This document shows positions 23,872-31,190 of a DNA stretch of 64,000 bases, piece by piece. The DNA comes from Bin87 sp965204685 (GTDB lineage: Bacteria; Chloroflexota; Dehalococcoidia; Lucifugimonadales; UBA3495). The notes below the pieces were generated by a model that saw only the letters and a list, made by a program, of their open reading frames with translations, was not told where the DNA came from and did not search any database. Every line of letters begins with the position of its first letter. The stretch's first letter is position 1. Made by a program: the position numbers and the translations under genes. The DNA lies in NCBI GenBank assembly GCA_965204685.1, contig OZ242004.1, forward strand, positions 3,534,001-3,598,000. The letters run 5' to 3'.

Positions 23872-24607
23872 TGAAAACCTCCGACCCGCTCGCTTCTCCG
23901 GGCCATCGCCCAAGGCAGCGGGATTCAAGACTCGGAAATTATGGTACGGGGCACGGCGAGTGTCAAGAAAAATCAAGCCCGCGCAACCGTTCATACTTGC
24001 GGAGAAGTGTCATTGTCAGCGCAGCAACAGCCTGCCCCGCGCCCGACACGGGGTCACTCCGCACTTGATGCGGGGGCGACAATCTCGTTGCGCAGTCAAT
24101 ATCATCCCCGTCCATCCTGTCCATCCATCCAATCCAAACTCCTGACATCCACGGCCCACATCCCGCAGAACGCCCGTGCTATCATGGCTCCCACAGGCAA
24201 ACGGATCCTTCGCATCGACCAGGTCCCGGCCAGTACGGCCAAACCCATCAGCAACCAAGTCGCTATCGGCCTTCGCGGGAGACTGTCGCCGACCGCTCTA
24301 ATCGGTGTAGTCCCCCCGGCCACCGCGCCCGCCACAGCGCGCCATGTTTCGGGCATCGTGCCCCCAGACATGGACAATGAGAGCAAAAAACCACAGCGCA
24401 AATCCTCCGGCCGTAGGGCTGATCAACCGCCGGGTCCTGGTCAACTCCAACCAATCACCGATTGCCAATCGCCTGTAGCAACCAACCATCCCATCGCCTG
24501 TGCAAACCCAATCCCAATCCCAAAGGAGCCAGCCAATCGCAAAACATTCACCCTAATCATCCCATCCTGTGCATCGATGTAAAAGCAAAAAGGAGCGTGC
24601 AACTATC
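23872..24607. other. Long intergenic region with repeats, no convincing gene
   Basis: Over 700 bases between divergent genes. It contains a GGGTCACTCCGCACTTGATGCGGGG.. repeat (24049-24095), CATCC-type repeats (24103-24140, 24558-24590) and a TGCTATCAT promoter-like site near 24176-24184. Short minus-strand frames with hydrophobic stretches (24102-24489) could be a decayed membrane protein but cannot be supported. The right end has the ribosome binding site for the next gene. Confidence 0.6.
24049..24095. repeat. CCGCACTTGATGCGG / CAATCTC repeat, copy 2
   Basis: A CCGCA-CTTGA-TGCGG hairpin followed by GGGCGACAATCTCGTTGCG. Related to copies at 3711 and 27816. Confidence 0.6.
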
Positions 24608-25297
24608 ATGGGCAGTGTCCAGCATCATCAGACCCAGGCCCGGCGGTTCTTGTCGCTGGCCCGGTCCGACCACAACGCTGGCGACTACGCTCGCGCCGCC
24701 AACGCCCTGGCCCGGGCGGCCTCCCACGCCGCCACCGCGGCGGTGGTCCAGGAGGGCTGCTTCCGCCGGCTTACTCGCCGTCGTCTGACCAACCACCTGT
24801 TCAGCCTGGCCTGGCAGGGCCGCATCTCCAACGGCGGGGTGCGTACTTTCCGCAACATCTACCGGTTGCCCGACCAACTGGCGGCGGCGGAGCCCGGCCA
24901 GCGCCAGCGTCTCAGCCGCCGCGCCCGCAACCGGGTGGCCATGCTGGTCCGCACGGTGGAGGGAGCCCTATCCGGCCGACTGGTGACCGGCCGCGCCCGC
25001 CGGCCGCCGCCCCCACCGTCGCGCCCGGTGCCTCGGTCCCTGGCGGAGATCATGGCGCTGCCCGACTATCCGGAGATCGCCCGGGCCCACGGCTTGAGCC
25101 GGTCCCCGCTGGCCCGCCTCCCCGACCCCCACAACTTCTACGCCCGCGGCCTCACTCCCCGGCCCTGCCCCTGTCATCCGGCCGACCTGTCTCACCGCGG
25201 CGACCCTGCATCCATCGCGCTCTCCCCTCTATGGCAGCGCGCCCTGGAACGCACCTTCCACGTCAAGTTCCCCGACACCATCCCCCTCCGCCGCTGA
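24608..25297 (+). CDS. Protein of unknown function, helical N-terminus
   Basis: A 229 aa, very basic and arginine-rich protein. Residues 8-60 form an amphipathic helical repeat (QARRFLSLARSDHNAGDYARAANALARAASHAATAAV) that recalls HEPN/TPR-like helical bundles, but no catalytic RxxxxH motif is evident. A proline run (RPPPPPSRP) near 140 separates a C-terminal segment with PCPCH and a LWQRALERTF helix. ATG 24608 is preceded by AAAGGAG at 12 bases, so the upstream extension is not needed. I do not recognise the family; codon use looks like a real gene. Confidence 0.6.
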   Translation: MGSVQHHQTQARRFLSLARSDHNAGDYARAANALARAASHAATAAVVQEGCFRRLTRRRLTNHLFSLAWQGRISNGGVRTFRNIYRLPDQLAAAEPGQRQRLSRRARNRVAMLVRTVEGALSGRLVTGRARRPPPPPSRPVPRSLAEIMALPDYPEIARAHGLSRSPLARLPDPHNFYARGLTPRPCPCHPADLSHRGDPASIALSPLWQRALERTFHVKFPDTIPLRR

Positions 25298-25392
25298 CGC
25301 CCACCACCGTTTCCCCACCCATCAATCCAATCCCGTCCGTCCATGCCAATTCGTCCATTGACCCGACGGCTCGCCTGTGGCACAATTCACCC

Positions 25393-25414
25393 TTGATGAT
25401 AATGATTATAGTTT
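25393..25414 (+). promoter_or_regulatory. AT-rich Fur-box-like site upstream of otsA
   Basis: TTGATGATAATGATTATAG stands out in GC-rich surroundings, 60-80 nt before otsA. GATAATGAT is the core half of Fur-family operators and the sequence is partly palindromic. It could equally be a promoter UP-type element; a weak TGGCACAAT -10 lies just upstream. Confidence 0.3.
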
Positions 25415-25473
25415 TTTGCAGTGCATAACTTCTTTATGCTGCGAGGCGCACCCGAGGACGGAGGTGGCCCGTT

Positions 25474-26982
25474 ATGTGGACCGGCGATGATTTACAACGC
25501 TTGGTAAGCCGGGAATTGAGCGACTATCGGCTGGTCGTGGTGTCAAATCGGCAGCCGTACGTGTTTACGGTGCAGGATGGCGTCCCTCGTGGGGTGATGC
25601 CCCCGGGCGGACTGACCGCGGCCATCGATCCCTTGATGCGTGCCTGCGGCGGCACCTGGATCGCCCAGAGTGACGGCGATGATGATCGCGCCGCCATGGA
25701 CGAGACCGGCCGTATCCACGTGCCTACCGACGCTCCCGCGTACTCCATGCGGCTGCTCAAGTTGAGCAGCGAGGAGAACCAGGGCTTTTACTATGGATTC
25801 GCCAACGAGGGCCTGTGGCCGCTTTGCCACATCGCCTACACCGAGCCCGTTTTCGACGCGGAGCACTACGGCTTCTACCAGTCCGTGAACCGGCGTTTCG
25901 CCGATCTGGTGCTCGACGAAATCAACGATGAGCCGGCCATTGTCCTGATCCAGGACTATCACCTCGCTCTCCTCCCCAGGTACATCCGCGAGGTCAACCC
26001 GGACGCCATCATCGGCCAGTTCTGGCACATCCCCTGGCCCAACCCGGACATCCTCCGCATCTGCCCCTGGCAGGACGAAATTCTCGACGGTATGCTGGGC
26101 AACGACCTCCTGGGTTTCCACCTCTCCGGGGACTGCCAGAATTTCCTCAACTGTGTCGACGCCAACCTCGATGCCCACGTCGACTCCGAATACGGACTGA
26201 TCGACTACCGGGACGAGACTACCTTGGTCCGTCCGTTCCCCATCAGCATTGATTTCGACGGCCTGGACAGCGAGGCCCGCTCCGAGGAAGTCGAAGTCGA
26301 AATGGCGCGTCTTACCCGCGAATTGGGATTGAACCGCGGCCGTATTCTCGGCCTGGGCATCGACCGGCAGGACTACACCAAGGGCATCCCCCACCGCCTC
26401 CGCGCCGTCGAGCGCCTGTTTGAAAGATGGCCTCAGTACCGTGGCCAGCTGGTGTTCCTTCAGGCCGGAGCCACCAGCCGCACCAACATCGACTCCTACA
26501 TGCAGCTCACCATCGACATCGAGGCCACCGTCAACCGCATCAACGAGCGTTTCGGCCACGACGGTTGGCAGCCGGTCCTCTATTGGCCCACCTCGTTGCC
26601 GTCGTCGACCTTCTCCGCCCTCCGCCGTCTCGCCAGTTTCTGCGCCGAAAGCAGCCTCCACGACGGCATGAACCTGGTGGCCAAGGAGTACGTGGCTTCC
26701 CGTGTCGATGAGGACGGCGTGCTGATCCTCAGCGCCTTTGCCGGCGCCGCCCAGGAACTCACCGGCTCCCTCATCATCAACCCCTACGCCACCGAGCAGT
26801 TTGCCGAAGCCATCCACCAGGCTCTCACCATGAGCCCCGCCGAGCGCCACATCCGTATGCGCCAGATGCGCAACACGGTCCGCGAAAACAACATCTACAA
26901 GTGGGCCGGCCGCATCATGATGCACCTCATGCAGGCCAGCACCCCTGACCACTCCCGTCTCACCGTCGCGACCACGGCATAA
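25474..26982 (+). CDS. otsA: Alpha,alpha-trehalose-phosphate synthase (GT20)
   Basis: A 502 aa retaining glycosyltransferase that makes trehalose-6-phosphate from UDP- (or GDP/ADP-) glucose and glucose-6-phosphate. Family motifs: VVVSNRQPY at the start, PGGL, IQDYHLALLPRYIRE, FWHIPWPNP, GFHLSGDCQNF, LGIDRQDYTKGIPHRL (the sugar-phosphate loop) and SLHDGMNLVAKEY. GGAGGTGG precedes ATG 25474. The otsB start is 11 nt after the stop, giving a two-gene trehalose operon, usually used for osmotic or desiccation protection. Confidence 0.95.
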   Translation: MWTGDDLQRLVSRELSDYRLVVVSNRQPYVFTVQDGVPRGVMPPGGLTAAIDPLMRACGGTWIAQSDGDDDRAAMDETGRIHVPTDAPAYSMRLLKLSSEENQGFYYGFANEGLWPLCHIAYTEPVFDAEHYGFYQSVNRRFADLVLDEINDEPAIVLIQDYHLALLPRYIREVNPDAIIGQFWHIPWPNPDILRICPWQDEILDGMLGNDLLGFHLSGDCQNFLNCVDANLDAHVDSEYGLIDYRDETTLVRPFPISIDFDGLDSEARSEEVEVEMARLTRELGLNRGRILGLGIDRQDYTKGIPHRLRAVERLFERWPQYRGQLVFLQAGATSRTNIDSYMQLTIDIEATVNRINERFGHDGWQPVLYWPTSLPSSTFSALRRLASFCAESSLHDGMNLVAKEYVASRVDEDGVLILSAFAGAAQELTGSLIINPYATEQFAEAIHQALTMSPAERHIRMRQMRNTVRENNIYKWAGRIMMHLMQASTPDHSRLTVATTA

Positions 26983-26993
26983 CTCCAATCCCC

Positions 26994-27770
26994 ATGCTCG
27001 ACCTCAACATCGACGAACTCAAAAGCCTGGTCGTCGGGCGGGACCCTATCCTGCTCCTGCTCGATTTCGACGGGACCTTATCCGAAATCGCTCCCCGGCC
27101 TGAACAGGCCACCCTGTGCCCCGGCAATCATCTGCTCCTCTGCCAACTCGCCGACCGTCCCGAGTTCGTCGTCGGAGTGATTAGCGGACGGTCCCTGCAC
27201 GACGTCGAGGCGCGGGTCAACGTTCCGGGCCTGGTGTACGCCGGCAACCATGGTCTGGAGATACGCGGTCTCGGACTGGATTACCGCCACCCCGACGCTG
27301 ACGCCGCTTCCCGAACTATCAGTCAGGCGTCCCATGATCTGGAACTCCGTTTGGCGGGTGTGCCTGGCGCGTTCGTTGAGAATAAGACCTACACCCTCAC
27401 TACTCATTTCCGGGAAACCCCCCCTTACTATCACCAGCAGGTCGTGTCCGCGTTCGATGACATTACCTGCCCGCTGGTCCAGTCCGGCTCTTGCCATGTA
27501 ACCGAAGCCAAGATGGCTTTGGAGCTCCGCCCGTCCATCGACTGGAACAAGGGCCGAGCCCTCACGTTGATCCGGTCTCAGTTGTCCCCCGAATCCTTCC
27601 CCATCTACATGGGCGACGACGCCACCGACGAGGATGCTTTCAGCGCGGTCAGGTCCGCCGGAGGCGTCGCAGTATTCGTCGGGGCTCCCGGCATACCCAC
27701 CTGTGCAACCTGGCGTTTGCCCTCTCCCGCAGAAGTCTCGGCTGCCCTGGTCGAACTGGTAACGTTGTAA
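26994..27770 (+). CDS. otsB: Trehalose-6-phosphate phosphatase
   Basis: A 258 aa HAD-superfamily phosphatase releasing trehalose. HAD motif I is DFDGTL (LLLLDFDGTLSEIAPRP), motif II VISGRS, then YAGNHGLEI characteristic of OtsB, and motif IV YMGDDATDEDAF. The conserved K is in WNKGRAL. No good ribosome binding site precedes ATG 26994, consistent with coupling to otsA 11 nt upstream. Confidence 0.94.
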   Translation: MLDLNIDELKSLVVGRDPILLLLDFDGTLSEIAPRPEQATLCPGNHLLLCQLADRPEFVVGVISGRSLHDVEARVNVPGLVYAGNHGLEIRGLGLDYRHPDADAASRTISQASHDLELRLAGVPGAFVENKTYTLTTHFRETPPYYHQQVVSAFDDITCPLVQSGSCHVTEAKMALELRPSIDWNKGRALTLIRSQLSPESFPIYMGDDATDEDAFSAVRSAGGVAVFVGAPGIPTCATWRLPSPAEVSAALVELVTL

Positions 27771-27815
27771 ACATCAACCGTGCTCCACCCTCAAGTGCGC
27801 CAAGCTTCGCTGGAA

Positions 27816-27857
27816 CTGTCATTGCGACCCCGCACTTGATGCGGGGGTGGCAATCTC
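27816..27857. repeat. CATTGCGACCCCGCACTTG repeat, copy 3
   Basis: TGTCATTGCGACCCCGCA, CTTGA, TGCGGGGGTGGCAATCTC. It combines the outer arms of the 3711 copy with the hairpin of the 24049 copy, placing all three in one family. Confidence 0.65.
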
Positions 27858-27924
27858 TTCAAGGGGACTGACGCCGCCGCGGGCACGAGCGCAAACACGC
27901 GCCCTGCCCCCTTCTTACTCGTTG

Positions 27925-27933
27925 TGCTATCAT
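27925..27933 (+). promoter_or_regulatory. Extended -10 promoter for the HAD hydrolase
   Basis: TGCTATCAT is an extended -10 element 37 nt before ATG 27970. Confidence 0.4.
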
Positions 27934-27969
27934 TGCCCTGCGCAGCATCGGGCCGCCCGGCGAAACTGA

Positions 27970-28704
27970 ATGCCCTTCCTGCGCTCCCCGCAGATGATTG
28001 AGGCTATCTTTTTCGATTTTTACAACACGCTGGTGCGCTTCTGGCCCCCGTTGCCGCAGATCCAGCACGCCGCCTGTCAGAACCTGGGCATCCGGGTACC
28101 CGCCGAGCGGTTGTCCCACGGCTATGCCATCGCCGACCTTTATTTCAACGAGGAAAATCATCGGTGGCCCCTGGGCGAACGCGACCCGGCGTCCCGCGAC
28201 GAGTTTTTTGCCCGCTATGAGCAAATCATCCTCGAGGAATCCGGCGTGGCCGTGTCCCTCCGTATGGCCAAGCAGATCTGGGACATGGCAATCTCGGTGC
28301 CAAAAGAATTCGTGGAGTTCGAGGAGACCCGACCCGTGCTGGAAGAGTTGCACGGACGCGGCTACCGGCTCGCTATCCTGACCAACCTCCGCCGCGATAT
28401 GGATGAACTCACCCAGCGCCTCGGAATCCGTCAGTACCTCGAATTCTGCATCACCAGCCGCGAAACTGGTGAGAAACCCGCCACGCTTATTTTTGAAGCC
28501 GCCCTGCAACGCATGGCTCTGCGCCCGGACCAGGCGATGCACGTGGGCGATCAACCGCGTTCGGATGTTGAGGGTGCCCGGGAGGCCGGCCTCTTGCCGG
28601 TCCTCATCGACCGCGGCGGCTTCCACGCCGACGTTCCGAACTGCGATCATATCGACAGCCTGGAAGGACTGTATCCCCTGCTGGACCGATTGGTGTCCTG
28701 CTGA
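27970..28704 (+). CDS. HAD-family hydrolase
   Basis: A 244 aa haloacid-dehalogenase-like phosphatase. Motif I is FFDFYNTL, with an unusual aromatic YNT in place of DGT. Motif II is AILTNL, motif III the K of GEKPATLIF and motif IV HVGDQPRSDVEGAREAG. A helical cap domain lies between motifs I and II. The start could also be ATG 27994 (MIEAIFFDF), which places the motif nearer the N-terminus. Substrate unknown. It precedes the DsbA/FrnE-like gene by 32 nt and may share its transcript. Confidence 0.85.
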   Translation: MPFLRSPQMIEAIFFDFYNTLVRFWPPLPQIQHAACQNLGIRVPAERLSHGYAIADLYFNEENHRWPLGERDPASRDEFFARYEQIILEESGVAVSLRMAKQIWDMAISVPKEFVEFEETRPVLEELHGRGYRLAILTNLRRDMDELTQRLGIRQYLEFCITSRETGEKPATLIFEAALQRMALRPDQAMHVGDQPRSDVEGAREAGLLPVLIDRGGFHADVPNCDHIDSLEGLYPLLDRLVSC

Positions 28705-28736
28705 TCAATAGCCTCCCCACTCCCAGAGGTGATGCC

Positions 28737-29393
28737 ATGACCACCCAGCCGCCGGCCCACAGCCATCCCAACGATCCCAATCCCGTCCACGTGATCGTGT
28801 GGTACGACTACATTTGACCCTGGTGCTATGTCGGCCTGGAGCGCGTCGACAAACTTTCTGAAGAGTACGACATCACCGTCGAGGGCCGCGCCTATCTGCT
28901 GCGTCCCGACACCCCCCAGGAGGGCCGCGTCCGCGAGTCTCGCCCCGGCGAGAGCGAAGACGAACTGGCCGATCCCCTCCGCACCTACGCCCGGGATGCC
29001 AACCTCGTTATGCGGCCGCCCAAGCACACTCCCAACAGCCTTTACTCCCTGCAGGCCACCGAATACGCTCAGGAACAGGGCAGATTCCTCGAGTACCACC
29101 ACGCTGCCTACAAAGCGTACTGGGATCATCGCGCCGATCTGGGAGACCCGTCAGTCCTGGCTGACATCGGTTCCGGCGTCGGCCTCGACGGCGCCGAGCT
29201 CCGTGAGCGTGTCGAATCGGGCCACTACGCCCAGAAGGTCGTCGACCAGTACCACGAGGCCCTGGGCTACGGCATCCGTGGCATTCCTACCTTCGTGTTC
29301 GACAACCTGCTCTTCAGCGGCGCCCAGCCCTACGAGGTCTTCCAGCGCGTGATGGACAAGGCTCTGGAAAACCGCGAGGCTGGTCACGAATAG
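28737..29393 (+). CDS. FrnE/DsbA-type thiol oxidoreductase with in-frame TGA at the active site (candidate selenoprotein, UPWC)
   Basis: With TGA codon 27 (28815-28817) read as an amino acid, this is a complete 218 aa DsbA-family protein of the FrnE/2-hydroxychromene-isomerase branch. Strand beta-1 VHVIVWYDYI is followed directly by [TGA]-P-W-C-YVG, where the family has CPWCY[IV]G. The cis-proline loop GIRGIPTFVFDN and the terminal helix QPYEVFQRVMDKALE are intact. ATG 28737 has GAGGTGATGCC upstream. Codons on both sides of the TGA are in one frame and look coding. A 5-bp hairpin with GG in its loop lies 12-34 nt after the TGA (28829-28851), like a bacterial SECIS. Selenocysteine in place of the attacking cysteine is the best reading; a nonsense mutation or sequencing error is the alternative. 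No sel genes are in the window. Confidence 0.8.
28829..28851 (+). promoter_or_regulatory. Putative bacterial SECIS hairpin
   Basis: TGTCG (28829-28833) pairs with CGACA (28847-28851), extendable by G-U and C-G inside. The apical loop contains CTGGAG with GG at 21-22 nt after the TGA. Bacterial SECIS elements lie immediately 3' of the Sec codon and carry a conserved G in a small apical loop, so position and loop fit. The stem is short and lies in coding sequence. Confidence 0.5.
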
Positions 29394-29405
29394 GGGCAAG
29401 CCAAC

Positions 29406-30002
29406 ATGACCGCGCCAGTCATCTCCGCTCCTCCGACTGTCTCCGCTCCGGCTCGCCGCCGCTTCACCGTGGCCGAGTACTACGCCATGGCCGACGCCGG
29501 CATCCTGTCGGAAAACGACCGCGTTGAACTGCTGGACGGAGACCTTATCGTAATGCCACCCATCGGAAATTGGCACGCCTTCAGCGTGAACAGCATCGTC
29601 GCAGTATTTCCATCTACTTTGCTGGAGGATCGAGCTGTTTTGAGCGTCCAGAACCCGGTGCGATTGGATAATTACAACGAGCCACAACCGGACGCGATGC
29701 TCCTGCAATGGCGCGATGACTTCTACCGCAACGGCCACCCGGCTCCCGGCGACATGCTGCTGCTGATTGAGGTTGCCGACAGCAGCGTTGAGTTTGACCG
29801 CACCGTCAAACTGGCCGCCTACGCCCGCGCCGGCATCCCGGAGGTGTGGATCGTCGCCCGCTCCGAACGCCGCATCGAAGCCTACAACGAACCCGCCGGA
29901 AACGAGTACGCCACCGTGCGCTACTTCGGCCCCGGCGAAACCCTCGATCCCCAAGCCTTCCCCGACATCGCCCTGGTGGTTGACCGGATCCTCGGAGACT
30001 GA
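29406..30002 (+). CDS. Uma2 family putative nuclease, tandem copy 1
   Basis: A 198 aa Uma2/DUF820 protein: FTVAEYYAMADAGIL, DRVELLDGDLIVMPPIG, QPDAMLLQWRDDFY, LLLIEVADSS, and KLAAYARAGIPEVWIV, giving the predicted PD-(D/E)xK-like core. It begins 12 nt after the DsbA-like stop. The next gene is nearly identical over long blocks. The central region (about residues 58-85) differs strongly between them, which looks like diversification of one segment within a duplicated pair. Confidence 0.87.
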   Translation: MTAPVISAPPTVSAPARRRFTVAEYYAMADAGILSENDRVELLDGDLIVMPPIGNWHAFSVNSIVAVFPSTLLEDRAVLSVQNPVRLDNYNEPQPDAMLLQWRDDFYRNGHPAPGDMLLLIEVADSSVEFDRTVKLAAYARAGIPEVWIVARSERRIEAYNEPAGNEYATVRYFGPGETLDPQAFPDIALVVDRILGD

Positions 30003-30014
30003 GCCGCTTTCGCC

Positions 30015-30611
30015 ATGACGACAACCACCGCTGCATCCGCCCCGCCGACGATCTCCGCTCCGGCTCGCCGCCGTTTCACCGTGGCCGAGTACTACGCTAT
30101 GGCCGACGCCGGCATCCTGTCGGAAAACGACCGCGTTGAACTGCTGGACGGAGACCTTATCGTAATGCCCCCTATCGGAAACTGGCACGGCGGCGGCGTC
30201 AAATTCTTCGCCAATACGCTCCCACCCGTCTTGCAGGGTCGCGCCATTATCGCAGTTCAAGACCCGGTGCGACTCGACGAACATAGCGAGCCACAGCCGG
30301 ACATCATGCTCCTTCAATGGCGCGATGACTTCTACCGCAACGGCCACCCGGCTCCCGGCGACGTGCTCCTGCTGATTGAGGTTGCCGATAGCAGCGTTGA
30401 GTTTGACCGCACTGTCAAGCTGGCCGCCTACGCCCGCGCCGGCATCCCGGAGGTGTGGATCGTCGCCCGCGCCGAACGCCGCATTGAAGCCTACTCGGAA
30501 CCTGCCGGAAACGAGTACGCCACCGTGCGCCGCTTCGGCTCCGGCGAAACCGTCGCTCCTCAAGCCTTCCCCGGCATCTCTCTGGAAGTCAGCCGGGTGA
30601 TCGGAGAGTAG
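30015..30611 (+). CDS. Uma2 family putative nuclease, tandem copy 2
   Basis: A 198 aa duplicate of the gene just upstream, 12 nt downstream of its stop. Residues covering the first conserved third and most of the C-terminal two-thirds are the same or nearly so at protein and DNA level. The central part (GGGVKFFANTLPPVLQGRAIIAVQDPVRLDEH) and the extreme C-terminus differ. The same predicted nuclease residues are retained, so both copies are likely active. Role unknown. Confidence 0.87.
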   Translation: MTTTTAASAPPTISAPARRRFTVAEYYAMADAGILSENDRVELLDGDLIVMPPIGNWHGGGVKFFANTLPPVLQGRAIIAVQDPVRLDEHSEPQPDIMLLQWRDDFYRNGHPAPGDVLLLIEVADSSVEFDRTVKLAAYARAGIPEVWIVARAERRIEAYSEPAGNEYATVRRFGSGETVAPQAFPGISLEVSRVIGE

Positions 30612-30628
30612 CGCTGCTCTTTTCCACA

Positions 30629-30658
30629 TTGCCCGCCCGCCGTCGCCTGTGCTAAACT
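30629..30658 (+). promoter_or_regulatory. Promoter for the NuoEFG-like operon
   Basis: TTGCCC (30629-30634), an 18-bp spacer and TAAACT (30653-30658) preceded by TGC, an extended -10. It lies 38 nt before the NuoE-like ATG. Confidence 0.5.
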
Positions 30659-30696
30659 CGCGCCGTTCCAATCGGCATTTGTAACGGATTTCACAA

Positions 30697-31176
30697 ATGG
30701 ATGACGCCACCCTCCAGCTGATTGATCGGGCGGTCAACGACCAACCGCAAAGCACGGTCACCGTCCTTTCGTCCCTGCTGGCGGTGGAAGACGCCATCGG
30801 TTATATCCCCACCGAGGCCGTCGAAGCTGTCGCTGCTCGGATGGACGCTACCGTCAACGATGTTTGGGCGGTGGCCACCTTCTATCCGAATTTTCGGTTT
30901 GATCCTCCCACTGATCTCCGTGTCGAGGTCTGTTGGGGCCCGTCCTGCCATGTGATGGGCGCAACCGCCGTGATTGCTGCCGCGCAGGAGGCGCTCGGAT
31001 TGTCCGACGAGGGCGACACCGCCGACCGTAAAGCCACGCTGCGCTACAACACCTGCCTGGGTGCCTGCGCCCACGCTCCGGTGATGGCAATCAACCACCA
31101 CCTGGCCGGCCGCATCACGCCCGATAGCGCCCGCTCGAGAATCGCCTCGGCCTTGGCGTCCGCCCCGGCGCACTGA
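30697..31176 (+). CDS. NuoE-like 2Fe-2S subunit of an NAD-linked oxidoreductase
   Basis: A 159 aa thioredoxin-like ferredoxin of the NuoE/HoxE/FdhG type. A helical N-terminal part (LLAVEDAIGYIPTEAVEAVAARM, VWAVATFYPNFRF) is followed by the four 2Fe-2S cysteines in VCWGPSCHVMG and NTCLGACAHAP. It transfers electrons next to the flavin subunit. It is first in a three-gene NuoE-NuoF-NuoG-like set without any membrane-arm subunits, pointing to a soluble NAD(P)-dependent complex rather than respiratory complex I. Confidence 0.9.
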   Translation: MDDATLQLIDRAVNDQPQSTVTVLSSLLAVEDAIGYIPTEAVEAVAARMDATVNDVWAVATFYPNFRFDPPTDLRVEVCWGPSCHVMGATAVIAAAQEALGLSDEGDTADRKATLRYNTCLGACAHAPVMAINHHLAGRITPDSARSRIASALASAPAH

Positions 31177-31190
31177 TCCACGACTGGCCT

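Noticed and set aside
24102..24489. Overlapping minus-strand frames with hydrophobic stretches (FALWFFALIVHVW and ATWLLMGLAVLAG)
   Set aside because: Could be a frameshifted small membrane protein, but neither frame has a convincing start and I recognise no family. Not enough to call a pseudogene.
23941..24582. A 213-codon plus-strand open frame with a TATCAT-like promoter before an internal ATG at 24184
   Set aside because: The translation is low-complexity and proline/alanine-rich, crosses several dispersed repeats and ends in a CATCC repeat. No family features or ribosome binding site were seen.
28828..29352. A 174-codon open frame overlapping the DsbA/FrnE-like gene
   Set aside because: It is the +1 shadow of the real frame, serine/threonine-rich with no family features. 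The conserved thioredoxin-fold residues are all in the frame containing the TGA.
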